A stretch of 64,000 nucleotides of DNA from Rheinheimera soli (lineage in GTDB: Bacteria; Pseudomonadota; Gammaproteobacteria; Enterobacterales; Alteromonadaceae): assembly GCF_021290985.1 (NCBI RefSeq), contig NZ_JAJOYU010000007.1, positions 93,703-157,702 on the forward strand, in the 5' to 3' direction. Positions 39,703 through 47,094 of the stretch are shown in pieces; the stretch's first letter is position 1; every line of letters starts with the position of its first letter. A program made the translations under genes and the position numbers. The notes under the pieces are model-generated. The model searched no databases, was not told the origin of the DNA, and saw only the letters and a program-made list of their open reading frames with translations.

Positions 39703-39766
39703 ATAGTGCCGCCAAGTTTGGCTGTATTGTGACACTTTGGGGGGCAATAAAACTTACCCCCATTCA

Positions 39767-40606
39767 TCACTGTCGTGTCAACCGCAAGTTAGGCTGGTCG
39801 CAAGGTTCGCTGCTGCGTAGTGGGTTGATGTCCAGGCCGCCTCTTCTGGTGTAGCGGGCGTATACCATTAGAAATTCCGGCTGGCATAAATTCCATAAAT
39901 CCAAATAAATCCGCTCTACACATTGCTCGTGAAATTCATTATGACTTCTGAAACTAATCAGATATTTCAGCAAGGACGCATGATCTATCGCCTTACCTTT
40001 GTAATGAATATAAACGCTGGCCCAGTCAGGTTGGGAGGTGATTAAGCAGTTGGATTTCAGCAAATGCGAATGCAGCTTTTCGTCCACCAAAGCACCTGTT
40101 GGGTTTAGTTGCAGCAGCTCTGGTTTGTAGTCGTAATGCTCAACTTCAATATCTAAATCGTCTATGCAACGGCCTGGCAACCAGGTCGGTTGAAAGGCGG
40201 TCAGTTCATTGACGTTATGCAAAGTCACTTGCACAGGACCACCGGCGCATGCCGATAAATCGGTTTTCATGGTGCGGTATAACTGGCTGATATCGGCAAA
40301 TTTGCTTTGATTTAGGCTGTTTAAATACAATTTAAAGGATTTGGATTCAATCAGATTGGGTGTATCAAAAGGCACCACAAAAGTAGCCAGAGCCACCATA
40401 GGTTTGCCTTTAGGCGTCAGCCATGATAACTCGTAGCCATGCCAGGTGTCCTGACCAACAAAAGGTAATTCTTCGCCTAAACCTATAGCCTGACGGCCTA
40501 AAGTACGCGGCACAGCCTGCAATAATTCAGGACTGTAGTGATCAATATAAGCAGTGGCCTGGCCTAATGTCAGTCCTGCTAATTGTTCTGTTTGTATTTT
40601 TGTCAT
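39767..40606 (-). CDS. queF: NADPH-dependent 7-cyano-7-deazaguanine reductase QueF
   Basis: Reduces preQ0 to preQ1, a step of queuosine tRNA modification. This is the long, two-domain (YqeF-type) form of 279 aa. The C-terminal catalytic part has the thioimide-forming Cys in SNCLITSQPDWASV and the substrate-binding Glu in SFRSHNEFHEQCVE. The NADPH-binding ESKSFKLYLNS lies in the first domain. I start at MTKIQTEQLAG; the frame is open five codons further but with no ribosome site. FolE2, which supplies an upstream intermediate in the pathway, is also encoded in the window. Divergent from syd, 54 bases apart, as in E. coli. Confidence 0.96.
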   Translation of the reverse strand: MTKIQTEQLAGLTLGQATAYIDHYSPELLQAVPRTLGRQAIGLGEELPFVGQDTWHGYELSWLTPKGKPMVALATFVVPFDTPNLIESKSFKLYLNSLNQSKFADISQLYRTMKTDLSACAGGPVQVTLHNVNELTAFQPTWLPGRCIDDLDIEVEHYDYKPELLQLNPTGALVDEKLHSHLLKSNCLITSQPDWASVYIHYKGKAIDHASLLKYLISFRSHNEFHEQCVERIYLDLWNLCQPEFLMVYARYTRRGGLDINPLRSSEPCDQPNLRLTRQ

Positions 40607-40660
40607 AACACCAACAACCAAGTTAGAATGGCGGCAATTTTAGCACAGAAGCGAATCACC

Positions 40661-41188
40661 ATGCCGGGCCAATTCCATCAGCAATTTGCACAATTTGTAG
40701 AGTCTTATCAAAAACAACACCCGACACTTCTCAGTTGGCTTGACCCTGAACAGGATTCACCTTGTCAGTATGGTGAGGTGGTGGACGGTGAAGTGCATTG
40801 GTGTCCGGTAAAAGCTGAACCTGCTTTGGATTTATCCAACACTCAGCACGCTTTAGAGCTGGAGTTTCCACAACAACTGGTAAGCTTTTACACCAGCTAT
40901 TTTGGTGGGGGTTTAAAGGTTCAGCACGAAAGGGGAGAGCTGGAGCTATTGATGAGTTGGCATCAGGCTGATTTTGAGCGGCTGCAGCAAAACATCATCG
41001 CGCATATTCTGATGAAAAGACGCTTAAAGCAGCGTGAAACTGTATTTATTGCCGCCACTGATCACGACGATTATCTAATATCAGTGTTAGTGGCGACAGG
41101 TGAAGTGTATTTGGAAAAAGTAGGGATGGAAGTCAAAGACTTGCTAGCGCCTGATGTAGCTACTTTTTTGCAGCAGCTAAGTTTCTGA
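40661..41188 (+). CDS. syd: SecY-interacting protein Syd
   Basis: A 175-aa peripheral inner-membrane protein that binds SecY and is thought to check or disturb faulty SecYEG complexes. Features are the acidic, hydrophilic profile and the blocks WLDPEQDSPCQYGEVVDGEVHW, FYTSYFGGGLKVQHERGELEL and MKRRLKQRETVFIAATD (given here in pieces of the family pattern). The frame opens 26 codons upstream, overlapping queF, but MPGQFHQQF is the start that fits family length. It is convergent with the DUF2310 gene, 6 bases from its end. Confidence 0.93.
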   Translation: MPGQFHQQFAQFVESYQKQHPTLLSWLDPEQDSPCQYGEVVDGEVHWCPVKAEPALDLSNTQHALELEFPQQLVSFYTSYFGGGLKVQHERGELELLMSWHQADFERLQQNIIAHILMKRRLKQRETVFIAATDHDDYLISVLVATGEVYLEKVGMEVKDLLAPDVATFLQQLSF

Positions 41189-41194
41189 GCTGAT

Positions 41195-41971
41195 TCAACT
41201 CTGGCAGTCAAAGGCGATATTTGATACCAGTTGGCAAGGTTCACAACAAAAATCAAACAGGCCATGCCAGCTCTGACCTAGTTTCCAGTCAGAGCCACAA
41301 GATGGGCATTTTTTCTCTGTTTCAGTGGCACAGTCGGTACTGCTGCCACTGTACAGATAATAATAAACTGGCTTGTTCAGTTCTTTGCTCAGCGCTTTGG
41401 CCTGTTTATAACCTTGTTGGTTTAAGCCACTGTAAAAACCCTGCACACTTTGTTCTGCGCTTTTAAACAGCACTCTGGATTGCTGCATCTGAATCTCATC
41501 CAGTGCCTGATACTGCAATTGCCAGCGTACTAAAGGCTCAAAATCTTCACCTGATATTCGGCCCACTTTGTACAAAGGCACAGGGGCAAAATGTTCAGCG
41601 CAGTACAGCACTGAGTTGGTAGCTGAAAAACTACAAAATAAAATCAAAGCAGAGTGAGAAGGGCAGGGGTCAGTATGATTTGACATTAAATCATCGCCAA
41701 GAACCGTCAGCTTGGGATAACTTAAACCCACTTGCTGCAATTGCTCTAAAGCGTTGAGGCCAACTTTGCTGTGTGATTTTTTATCCAAAGCATCAGCTTG
41801 TGGCAAAACAACACGGCTGAAAAAACTGTCTTTAGCCTGATAAGTCGGGAATTCGCGGCCTAAGATCTGGCCCTGAAAAATCAGCTTTTCCAGATAATGG
41901 CGAATACCCTGTTCCGCTTGGTCAAAGCTGGTGTCGGCAATAATTTTAAATTCCAGCTCTGCAACTAACAT
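41195..41971 (-). CDS. DUF2310 protein with a C-terminal zinc ribbon
   Basis: A 258-aa soluble protein. The C terminus has CPSCGSDWKLGQSWHGLFDF followed by CCEPC, a CxxC...CxxC zinc-ribbon arrangement. The rest matches DUF2310 (ELEFKIIADTSFDQAEQGIR at the start, HYLEKLIFQGQILGREFP, LLGD-like VLGDDLMSNHTDP). The family is annotated as possibly nucleic-acid binding, but there is no experiment that I know of. It overlaps the upstream small gene by one base (TGATG-type junction), so the two are coupled. Function unknown. Confidence 0.8.
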   Translation of the reverse strand: MLVAELEFKIIADTSFDQAEQGIRHYLEKLIFQGQILGREFPTYQAKDSFFSRVVLPQADALDKKSHSKVGLNALEQLQQVGLSYPKLTVLGDDLMSNHTDPCPSHSALILFCSFSATNSVLYCAEHFAPVPLYKVGRISGEDFEPLVRWQLQYQALDEIQMQQSRVLFKSAEQSVQGFYSGLNQQGYKQAKALSKELNKPVYYYLYSGSSTDCATETEKKCPSCGSDWKLGQSWHGLFDFCCEPCQLVSNIAFDCQS

Positions 41972-42249
41972 CAGAGCCCCAGCTTTTTGATAATCAAATC
42001 AAGTTTGGCTTCAATGCGTGCCAGATCTGCCTGCAAATCTGAAGGCTGTTCACTCACCGGCTGAGATGCTTGCTCAGCAGTGTTTTGTACACTAACACCC
42101 CCATTACGCCAGGCCTGATAGGCCTGTAATAAAGCCGGACTCATAGTGGCTATACCTAAACGGGCTTTGACTAACGCCAGGCTGGGTTCTTTGCCTTCTT
42201 GCTGTAGTTGAGCCGCAATTTTTGCGACTTGTTGGCTTAGTTGTTCCAT
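41971..42249 (-). CDS. Small protein with a KfrA-like N terminus, function unknown
   Basis: A 92-aa protein. Its N-terminal half (QVAKIAAQLQQEGKEPSLAL, VKARLGIATMSPALLQAYQ) resembles the helical DNA-binding start of KfrA-type proteins. A Ser/Gln-rich linker is followed by a C-terminal coiled coil (LQADLARIEAKLDLIIKKLG). It overlaps the DUF2310 zinc-ribbon gene by one base, so it is the first gene of a two-gene operon that may act on nucleic acid (inference). I start at MEQLSQQVAK; a GTG six codons upstream is also possible. Confidence 0.65.
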   Translation of the reverse strand: MEQLSQQVAKIAAQLQQEGKEPSLALVKARLGIATMSPALLQAYQAWRNGGVSVQNTAEQASQPVSEQPSDLQADLARIEAKLDLIIKKLGL

Positions 42250-42405
42250 GAGTTTCTTTAGTTTCACTAAAATTTAGTGAAATTTACCACCTAAGTTATT
42301 CATATCACTAGCATGATTTTTTAAGTTATTGTTATTAAACAACTTTAAAAGTTGGCCCCAGTTTTGCTTTTAAAAAACAACAAGTTAAAACTCTAAGGAC
42401 AAGCA

Positions 42406-42771
42406 ATGAACTATTTAAAGGTATTAACAGTAGCAACAGCCATGATGGCTTTATCTGGTTGTGTGGTGGCTATAGGCGGTAAGGATGAGAATGGCAGCAA
42501 TAATTCGTCCTGGAAAAAAACGCAAAAATTAAATAATCAGGTGATCAGCCAGTTAAATCTGGGCACTGAATTAGCTTCAGTCCGTGGTCAGTTAGGTACA
42601 CCAGATTTCAGTGAGTCATTCCGTGAAGGCGACAATGAAACCGTAGTGCTGTTTTACCGCACTCATCATGAGCATAGCGACGGTGAAACCACTAAAAATG
42701 AATGCACTCCGTTGGTATTTAAAAACGGTGTGTTAACTGGCTGGGGCGAAAAAGCCTATCGCCAGCTGTAA
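42406..42771 (+). CDS. DUF3192 lipoprotein
   Basis: A 121-aa lipoprotein with signal MNYLKVLTVATAMMALSGC (lipobox LSGC, Cys19) followed by a DUF3192 domain: NNQVISQLNLGTELASVRGQ, LGTPDFSES, the hallmark LFYRTHHEHSDGETTKNECT and a closing LVFKNGVLTGWGEKAYR. Function unknown. The domain is paralogous to the inner-membrane-anchored protein at 30583-30966, the YRTH...DG.TTK.EC core being nearly identical. It stands alone with AAGGACAAGC before the ATG and a terminator after it. Confidence 0.88.
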   Translation: MNYLKVLTVATAMMALSGCVVAIGGKDENGSNNSSWKKTQKLNNQVISQLNLGTELASVRGQLGTPDFSESFREGDNETVVLFYRTHHEHSDGETTKNECTPLVFKNGVLTGWGEKAYRQL

Positions 42772-42784
42772 CAATCCCTGGACC

Positions 42785-42824
42785 AGGGAAGTGTTGCCAG
42801 TACGACAGCACTTCCCTTTATCTT
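42785..42824 (+). terminator. Terminator between the DUF3192 and DUF2789 genes
   Basis: AGGGAAGTG/CACTTCCCT 9-bp stem, extendable through an internal bulge, followed by TTATCTT. It lies 14 bases after the DUF3192 lipoprotein stop and just before the end of the convergent DUF2789 gene, so it probably serves both. Confidence 0.7.
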
Positions 42825-42834
42825 AAAAGCAGTA

Positions 42835-43068
42835 TTAGTGCCTTAACTGCACATTTAACTCATCAATCACAGCGCTCCAGTCAGCATCCTGCCGCCAGTT
42901 TTCTTTAAGAAAATTGGCCTGAGCCTCTGTCCAGAACGATGCTTCAGATAAAGATAACTCAGGGGTAAGTTTATGATTAGCGATAAAAGCTTGAATGTCC
43001 GATGGACTATTGTCTAAACCCAGCTGAGCAAAAAGTGTCGCCATGTCGTGTGTGGTCATATCCATCAT
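42835..43068 (-). CDS. DUF2789 family small protein
   Basis: A 77-aa protein with the DUF2789 pattern: HDMATLFAQLGLDNSPSDI, QAFIANHKL, LSEASFWTEAQANFLKENW, then a short tail. It is all helical, acidic and cytoplasmic. The function is unknown. AAGGAATTACA precedes the first ATG. Divergent from the acetyltransferase gene. Confidence 0.85.
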   Translation of the reverse strand: MMDMTTHDMATLFAQLGLDNSPSDIQAFIANHKLTPELSLSEASFWTEAQANFLKENWRQDADWSAVIDELNVQLRH

Positions 43069-43185
43069 TGTAATTCCTTAGTGGTTTGTATTAAGTGTAG
43101 TGGCTCGATCACTATGCTGCATTGGCAATCTGTATCTTCGCTGCTATGTTGATACTCAAACTACAAGAAATAACAGGGACATATC

Positions 43186-43848
43186 ATGCCAAATCAACCT
43201 GCTCTTGATCTTAACCAGCTTAAAGCACAGTTGTTAACCCCCGATGAACTGAAACTAGCCGCTTCTTTGTTATATCAGTCTTATCACGACGATCCAGTGT
43301 TTATGGATATTTTCCAGTCGGAAAAAAGCGACTATGAACAACGCTTAAGAGCGGCCATCCGTGAGGAGCTGAATGTATTCTGGCAGGAAGAACAGCCAGT
43401 GATAGGTATTTTTATTGAGCAGCAGTTGTTAGGTGTGGCTTGTGTTACAGAACCAGGTTCTAAATTGAGTGGTGACAGATTCTGGCATTGGCGGCTAAAA
43501 ATGTTACTGACAGCAGGTTTTGTTTCGACCAAACAGCTATTGGAAAAAGAACAACGAATTCATGCGGCTATGCCGGTGAAGCATTACCATATGTTGGCTT
43601 TTATCGCTATTTCGCCTAAGTATCAGCATCTGGGATTAGGTCATTATTTAATGCATGCAGTGGATTCTATCGTAGAACAAAATCCTGCTTCTTTGGGTAT
43701 TGGTGTTTTTGTTACTCTGGATAAAAACAAAGCTTTTTTTAGTTCTGATCATTATCAACAAGTCACAGACTTGAGTTTCAGCAAAGTCAAAGGTACTTTA
43801 ATGTTCCGACCAAGGCAAAGCAGCCCTTTAACGCTGGTGGAGTCATAA
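43186..43848 (+). CDS. GNAT-family N-acetyltransferase
   Basis: A 220-aa acetyltransferase. The acetyl-CoA motif A appears as LAFIAISPKYQHLGLGHYLM (about 138-157), with the pyrophosphate loop Q-H-L-G-L-G. GVFVTLDKNKAFFSSDHYQ closes the fold. The N-terminal LASLLYQSYHDDPVFMDIF is typical of the larger GNATs of this type. The substrate is unknown. It lies 3 bases before the Mpo1-like gene, so they form an operon. Confidence 0.85.
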   Translation: MPNQPALDLNQLKAQLLTPDELKLAASLLYQSYHDDPVFMDIFQSEKSDYEQRLRAAIREELNVFWQEEQPVIGIFIEQQLLGVACVTEPGSKLSGDRFWHWRLKMLLTAGFVSTKQLLEKEQRIHAAMPVKHYHMLAFIAISPKYQHLGLGHYLMHAVDSIVEQNPASLGIGVFVTLDKNKAFFSSDHYQQVTDLSFSKVKGTLMFRPRQSSPLTLVES

Positions 43849-43851
43849 CAG

Positions 43852-44172
43852 ATGTCCGGCTTTCGTAGTTTTTCTGAGTTTTATCCCTATTATTTATCTG
43901 AACATCAAGACCCTGTCTGTCGCCGCTTGCATTACATAGGCTCTACTTTAGTGCTGGCGATTTTGGCCACTTTGTTAGTTACAGGTTCATGGAGTTACTG
44001 GTGGCTGATGTTAGTGGCAGGTTATGGTTTTGCCTGGGTTGGCCACTTTAAGTTTGAACACAATAGACCCGCCACCTTTAAATATCCTTTTTACAGTCTG
44101 GCGGCGGATTGGGTGATGTATAAAGATTTTCTGACAGGGCAATTGGAGCAGAAACTACAGAAATTGCCTTAG
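43852..44172 (+). CDS. Mpo1-like (DUF962) membrane protein
   Basis: A 106-aa membrane protein of the DUF962/YGL010w family. Yeast Mpo1 is an iron-dependent dioxygenase acting on 2-hydroxy fatty acids in alpha-oxidation. Conserved histidines are present in SEHQDPVCRRLHYIGS and WVGHFKFEHNRPATFKYPF, with two hydrophobic segments between them. The bacterial role is not known. It follows the GNAT gene by 3 bases and its stop overlaps that of the convergent DUF3301 gene by 4 bases. Confidence 0.85.
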   Translation: MSGFRSFSEFYPYYLSEHQDPVCRRLHYIGSTLVLAILATLLVTGSWSYWWLMLVAGYGFAWVGHFKFEHNRPATFKYPFYSLAADWVMYKDFLTGQLEQKLQKLP

Positions 44173-44465
44173 ATCCGATAAGGCGGTAACTGAAAACTTA
44201 AATACCGCAAGCCGGATAAACGCAGTTCGGCCTGATAACGACTTTCGCCGTCGCCGCTAAAATCTACCTGATAGCTGGTAAACCAGCGCCATCTGTTGTC
44301 CAGTTTTGAAAACTGATGTTTGCCTCTGGCGCATTCCAGAAACTGCAGTTCCTGTTGCTTACACAGGTGTTTGGCCAGCTTTACGGCTGTTTCATCCTGC
44401 TTACGTTGCAGTAAAAACGCATAAACAAAAGCCATACCTAACAATAATAACCAGACAAAATCCAT
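44169..44465 (-). CDS. DUF3301 membrane-anchored protein
   Basis: A 98-aa protein with one N-terminal transmembrane helix (MDFVWLLLLGMAFVYAFLLQ), a conserved Cys (HLCKQQELQFLE) and a C-terminal beta-rich DUF3301 domain (FTSYQVDFSGDGESRYQ, then LSGLRYLSFQLPPYR). The function is unknown. I start at the second of two adjacent ATGs because AAGGAG is then 5 bases away; the other is 2 bases away. Divergent from yqcC; the promoters must share the 114-base gap. Confidence 0.82.
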   Translation of the reverse strand: MDFVWLLLLGMAFVYAFLLQRKQDETAVKLAKHLCKQQELQFLECARGKHQFSKLDNRWRWFTSYQVDFSGDGESRYQAELRLSGLRYLSFQLPPYRI

Positions 44466-44579
44466 CATGACTCCTTTGTTATGAAACAGCATAATGGCGA
44501 CGCTCTGTTGTTTTTGCAAGACAGTACAAGTTCTGGCTGTGATAAAATCCGCGCCAGGTTAAGTAGGATTAGCAGAAGC

Positions 44580-44921
44580 ATGTACTTACAGGTCACAGAT
44601 TTATTAAATCAGATTGAACGCGAATTAAAAGCTGCAGGGCTTTGGGCGCTTATCGCTCCAAGCGCAGAGGCCATGCAAAGCACGGCACCATTTTTTTGCG
44701 ATACGATGCCATTGGAAAACTGGCTGCAATTTGTATTTTTACCCCGTATGCGTGCTTTAGTGGAAGGGAGTTTGCCATTGCCGCAACAAATTGCGGTCTG
44801 TCCTATGGCCGAAGAAGCTTTTAAACACTTAGATCATCGTACTTTGTTGCTGATTAATCGTATTGCGGATTTGGATGAATTATTAAGTGGTAAACGTGAG
44901 CAAAGCATTGCCAGAGCCTGA
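44580..44921 (+). CDS. yqcC: YqcC family protein (DUF446)
   Basis: A 113-aa cytoplasmic helical protein matching YqcC: LLNQIERELKAAGLWALIAP, PFFCDTMPLENWLQFVFLPR, MRALVEGSLPLP and LLLINRIADLDELLSG. The function is unknown. The frame is open 33 codons further upstream, but MYLQVTDL is the family start. It overlaps truC by 35 bases and is followed by a flavodoxin gene, the same yqcC-truC-yqcA order as in E. coli, which strongly supports the names. Confidence 0.9.
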   Translation: MYLQVTDLLNQIERELKAAGLWALIAPSAEAMQSTAPFFCDTMPLENWLQFVFLPRMRALVEGSLPLPQQIAVCPMAEEAFKHLDHRTLLLINRIADLDELLSGKREQSIARA

Positions 44922-45711
44922 GTTAATAGCACCTCCTGTACTGAATATTTTATATCAGGATCAGTACCTTGTGGCGATCGATAAACCTGCGGGCATGCTG
45001 GTACATCGCTCGTTTTTAGACAGACACGAAACTGTATTTGTGATGCAAACTCTGCGTAACCAGATAGGTCAGCATGTGTTTCCGGTACACCGGCTCGACA
45101 GACCCACCTCTGGTGTGTTGTTATTTGCGTTATCTGCTGATGTCGCACGTTTACTGACAGAACAGTTAACGGAACAGCACTGGTGCAAGTTTTATCTGGC
45201 GGTTTGCCGTGGTTTTGTTAAACAAGCGGGCGTTCTGGATTATCCGCTCAAAGAGCAACTGGATAAAATAGCTGATAAATTAGCAGATCAGGATAAAGAC
45301 AAGCAGGACGCTGTAACGGCTTTATGGCCTTTAGCCCAGGCGGAGTTGCCCATAGCTATAGGTAAATATCCGGTTGCACGTTATTCACTGGTGGCGCTAC
45401 AGCCTTTAACGGGTCGTAAGCATCAACTGCGCCGGCATTTATCGCATTTACGCCATCCAATAGTGGGGGATACCACTCATGGTGAAGGCAAACATAACCG
45501 CTTATTTGCCGAGCATTTCAATAGCCACAGATTGTTGCTGATTGCCAAACGACTGGAATTAAAACATCCGGTGACAGGTATCGATTTAGTGATCGAAGCA
45601 CCGCTTGGTGAAGTAAAACAGTTATTTACAGAATTCGGTTGGCCTGCAGAAGATAGCTGGTACAGCAAGTTTTTTGATCAGGCAGAGTTAAGTGGCTTGC
45701 CACCGCTTTAA
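44887..45711 (+). CDS. truC: tRNA pseudouridine(65) synthase TruC
   Basis: A 274-aa RluA-family pseudouridine synthase that modifies U65 in tRNA. The catalytic Asp71 lies in VHRLDRPTSGVLLF. Other family blocks are LVAIDKPAGMLVHRS near the N terminus and QPLTGRKHQLRRHLSHLRHP. There is no S4 domain, as expected for TruC. Start uncertain between GTG at 44887 and GTG at 44896, both inside the 3' end of yqcC, so translation is coupled. Confidence 0.93.
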   Translation: MVNVSKALPEPELIAPPVLNILYQDQYLVAIDKPAGMLVHRSFLDRHETVFVMQTLRNQIGQHVFPVHRLDRPTSGVLLFALSADVARLLTEQLTEQHWCKFYLAVCRGFVKQAGVLDYPLKEQLDKIADKLADQDKDKQDAVTALWPLAQAELPIAIGKYPVARYSLVALQPLTGRKHQLRRHLSHLRHPIVGDTTHGEGKHNRLFAEHFNSHRLLLIAKRLELKHPVTGIDLVIEAPLGEVKQLFTEFGWPAEDSWYSKFFDQAELSGLPPL

Positions 45712-45751
45712 CGTACCAAATATAAAGCGACAGTTATAAAACAGAGGATTT

Positions 45752-46192
45752 ATGAAAAAAGTAGCTATTATGGTGGGCACGGTTTACGGCGGTGCTCAGT
45801 TTGTTGCCGAAGAAGCAGAAAAAATTTTACAGGCTAAAGGCTATAGTACTCAGTTAAATGTCGAGCCTAAACTCAATGATGTATTAGCTTTTGCGCCTGA
45901 TATCTGGCTGGTGATCACCTCCACCACAGGTCAGGGCGATATTCCTGATAATCTGCTGCCATTTTTTATCGACGTAAAAGACAGATTCCCATTATTAACA
46001 GGCAAACACTACGCTGTGATTTGTTTGGGTGACAGTGGTTATGGCGATACCTTTTGTGGGGCTGGCAAACAATTCTCTGAATTATTGGCAGAATTACAAG
46101 GCACAGCGTTAGCGCCGGCCTTAGAGATTGATGCAGGCGAAACCCTGCAGGCAGAAGATCTGGCTTTACCCTGGATAGAACAGCAGTTTTAA
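45752..46192 (+). CDS. yqcA: Flavodoxin (YqcA/MioC-like)
   Basis: A 146-aa FMN-binding electron carrier. FMN-phosphate loop MVGTVYGGAQFVAEE (about 7-21), the isoalloxazine loops TSTTGQGDIPDNL (about 57-69) and CLGDSGYGDTFCGAGKQF (about 91-108). The length is that of the MioC/YqcA short-chain flavodoxins. Position after yqcC-truC identifies it as YqcA. Its redox partner is unknown. GAGGATTT precedes the ATG, and a strong bidirectional terminator follows. Confidence 0.9.
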   Translation: MKKVAIMVGTVYGGAQFVAEEAEKILQAKGYSTQLNVEPKLNDVLAFAPDIWLVITSTTGQGDIPDNLLPFFIDVKDRFPLLTGKHYAVICLGDSGYGDTFCGAGKQFSELLAELQGTALAPALEIDAGETLQAEDLALPWIEQQF

Positions 46193-46214
46193 ATCACTGT
46201 TTGAAGAAATGTGG

Positions 46215-46252
46215 TCAGGACACATTAGTTACGCATAACTAATGTGTTCTGA
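46215..46252. terminator. Bidirectional terminator between the flavodoxin and dapD genes
   Basis: A 17-bp stem TCAGGACACATTAGTTA/TAACTAATGTGTTCTGA (one G-U) with loop CGCA. The stem is long and AT-rich rather than GC-rich, with T-rich flanks on both strands (CCCATTTTC on plus, CCACATTTC on minus). It separates two convergent genes. Confidence 0.8.
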
Positions 46253-46265
46253 ACCCATTTTCGTC

Positions 46266-47090
46266 TTAGTCTATGCTACGCAGCAGAGCGTTTATACCTA
46301 CTTTAGCGCGGGTCTGGGCATCAACCTTTTTAACGATAATAGCGGCGTACAGGCTGTGTGTGCCATCTTTAGATGGAATAGAACCTGGTACTACTACTGC
46401 ACCGGCAGGTACACGGCCATAAGTGATTTCACCAGTTTCACGGTCGTAAATTCGGGTTGACTGGCTGATGTACACACCCATAGAAAGCACTGCGCCTTCT
46501 TCTACTATCACACCTTCCACTACTTCAGAGCGGGCACCGATAAAGCAGTTGTCTTCAATAATGGTTGGGTTAGCTTGCAGAGGCTCTAATACACCACCAA
46601 TGCCTACGCCACCTGATAAATGCACGTTTTTACCAATCTGGGCACATGAACCTACAGTGGCCCATGTATCGACCATAGTGCCTTCACCTACATAAGCGCC
46701 GATATTGACGTATGAAGGCATCAGCACCACGTTTTTATCAATAAAGCTGCCTTTACGTACCGCGGCAGGAGGCACAACACGCACGCCTTCTGCGACAAAA
46801 CGCTCGTGCGTGTAGTCGGCAAATTTCATCGGCACTTTATCGAAGAAACGGTTTTCTGCGCCGTCCATCACCTTATTGTCATTGATACGAAAAGACAATA
46901 ACACAGCCTTTTTCAGCCATTGGTGAGTGACCCATTCGCCTGCTACTTTTTCGGCAACACGGGCTTTGCCGCTGTCCAAAAGTTCAATAGCAGCAGTCAC
47001 TGCAGCTTTCACTTCAGCCGTTACAGTGGCTGGAGTAATGGATGCGCGCTCTTCAAACGCGGCTTCGATAATAGATTTTAAATCTGACAA
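46266..47090 (-). CDS. dapD: Tetrahydrodipicolinate N-succinyltransferase
   Basis: A 274-aa left-handed beta-helix acyltransferase of the succinylase branch of lysine and diaminopimelate synthesis. Hexapeptide repeats run from about residue 105 to 220 ([56 protein letters not shown]). The helical N-terminal domain and the C-terminal [18 protein letters not shown] complete the trimeric enzyme. The length is as in E. coli. It starts 4 bases after the glnD stop, so it is read from the glnD message, as in enterobacteria. Confidence 0.97.
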   Translation of the reverse strand: MSDLKSIIEAAFEERASITPATVTAEVKAAVTAAIELLDSGKARVAEKVAGEWVTHQWLKKAVLLSFRINDNKVMDGAENRFFDKVPMKFADYTHERFVAEGVRVVPPAAVRKGSFIDKNVVLMPSYVNIGAYVGEGTMVDTWATVGSCAQIGKNVHLSGGVGIGGVLEPLQANPTIIEDNCFIGARSEVVEGVIVEEGAVLSMGVYISQSTRIYDRETGEITYGRVPAGAVVVPGSIPSKDGTHSLYAAIIVKKVDAQTRAKVGINALLRSID

Positions 47091-47094
47091 AACT

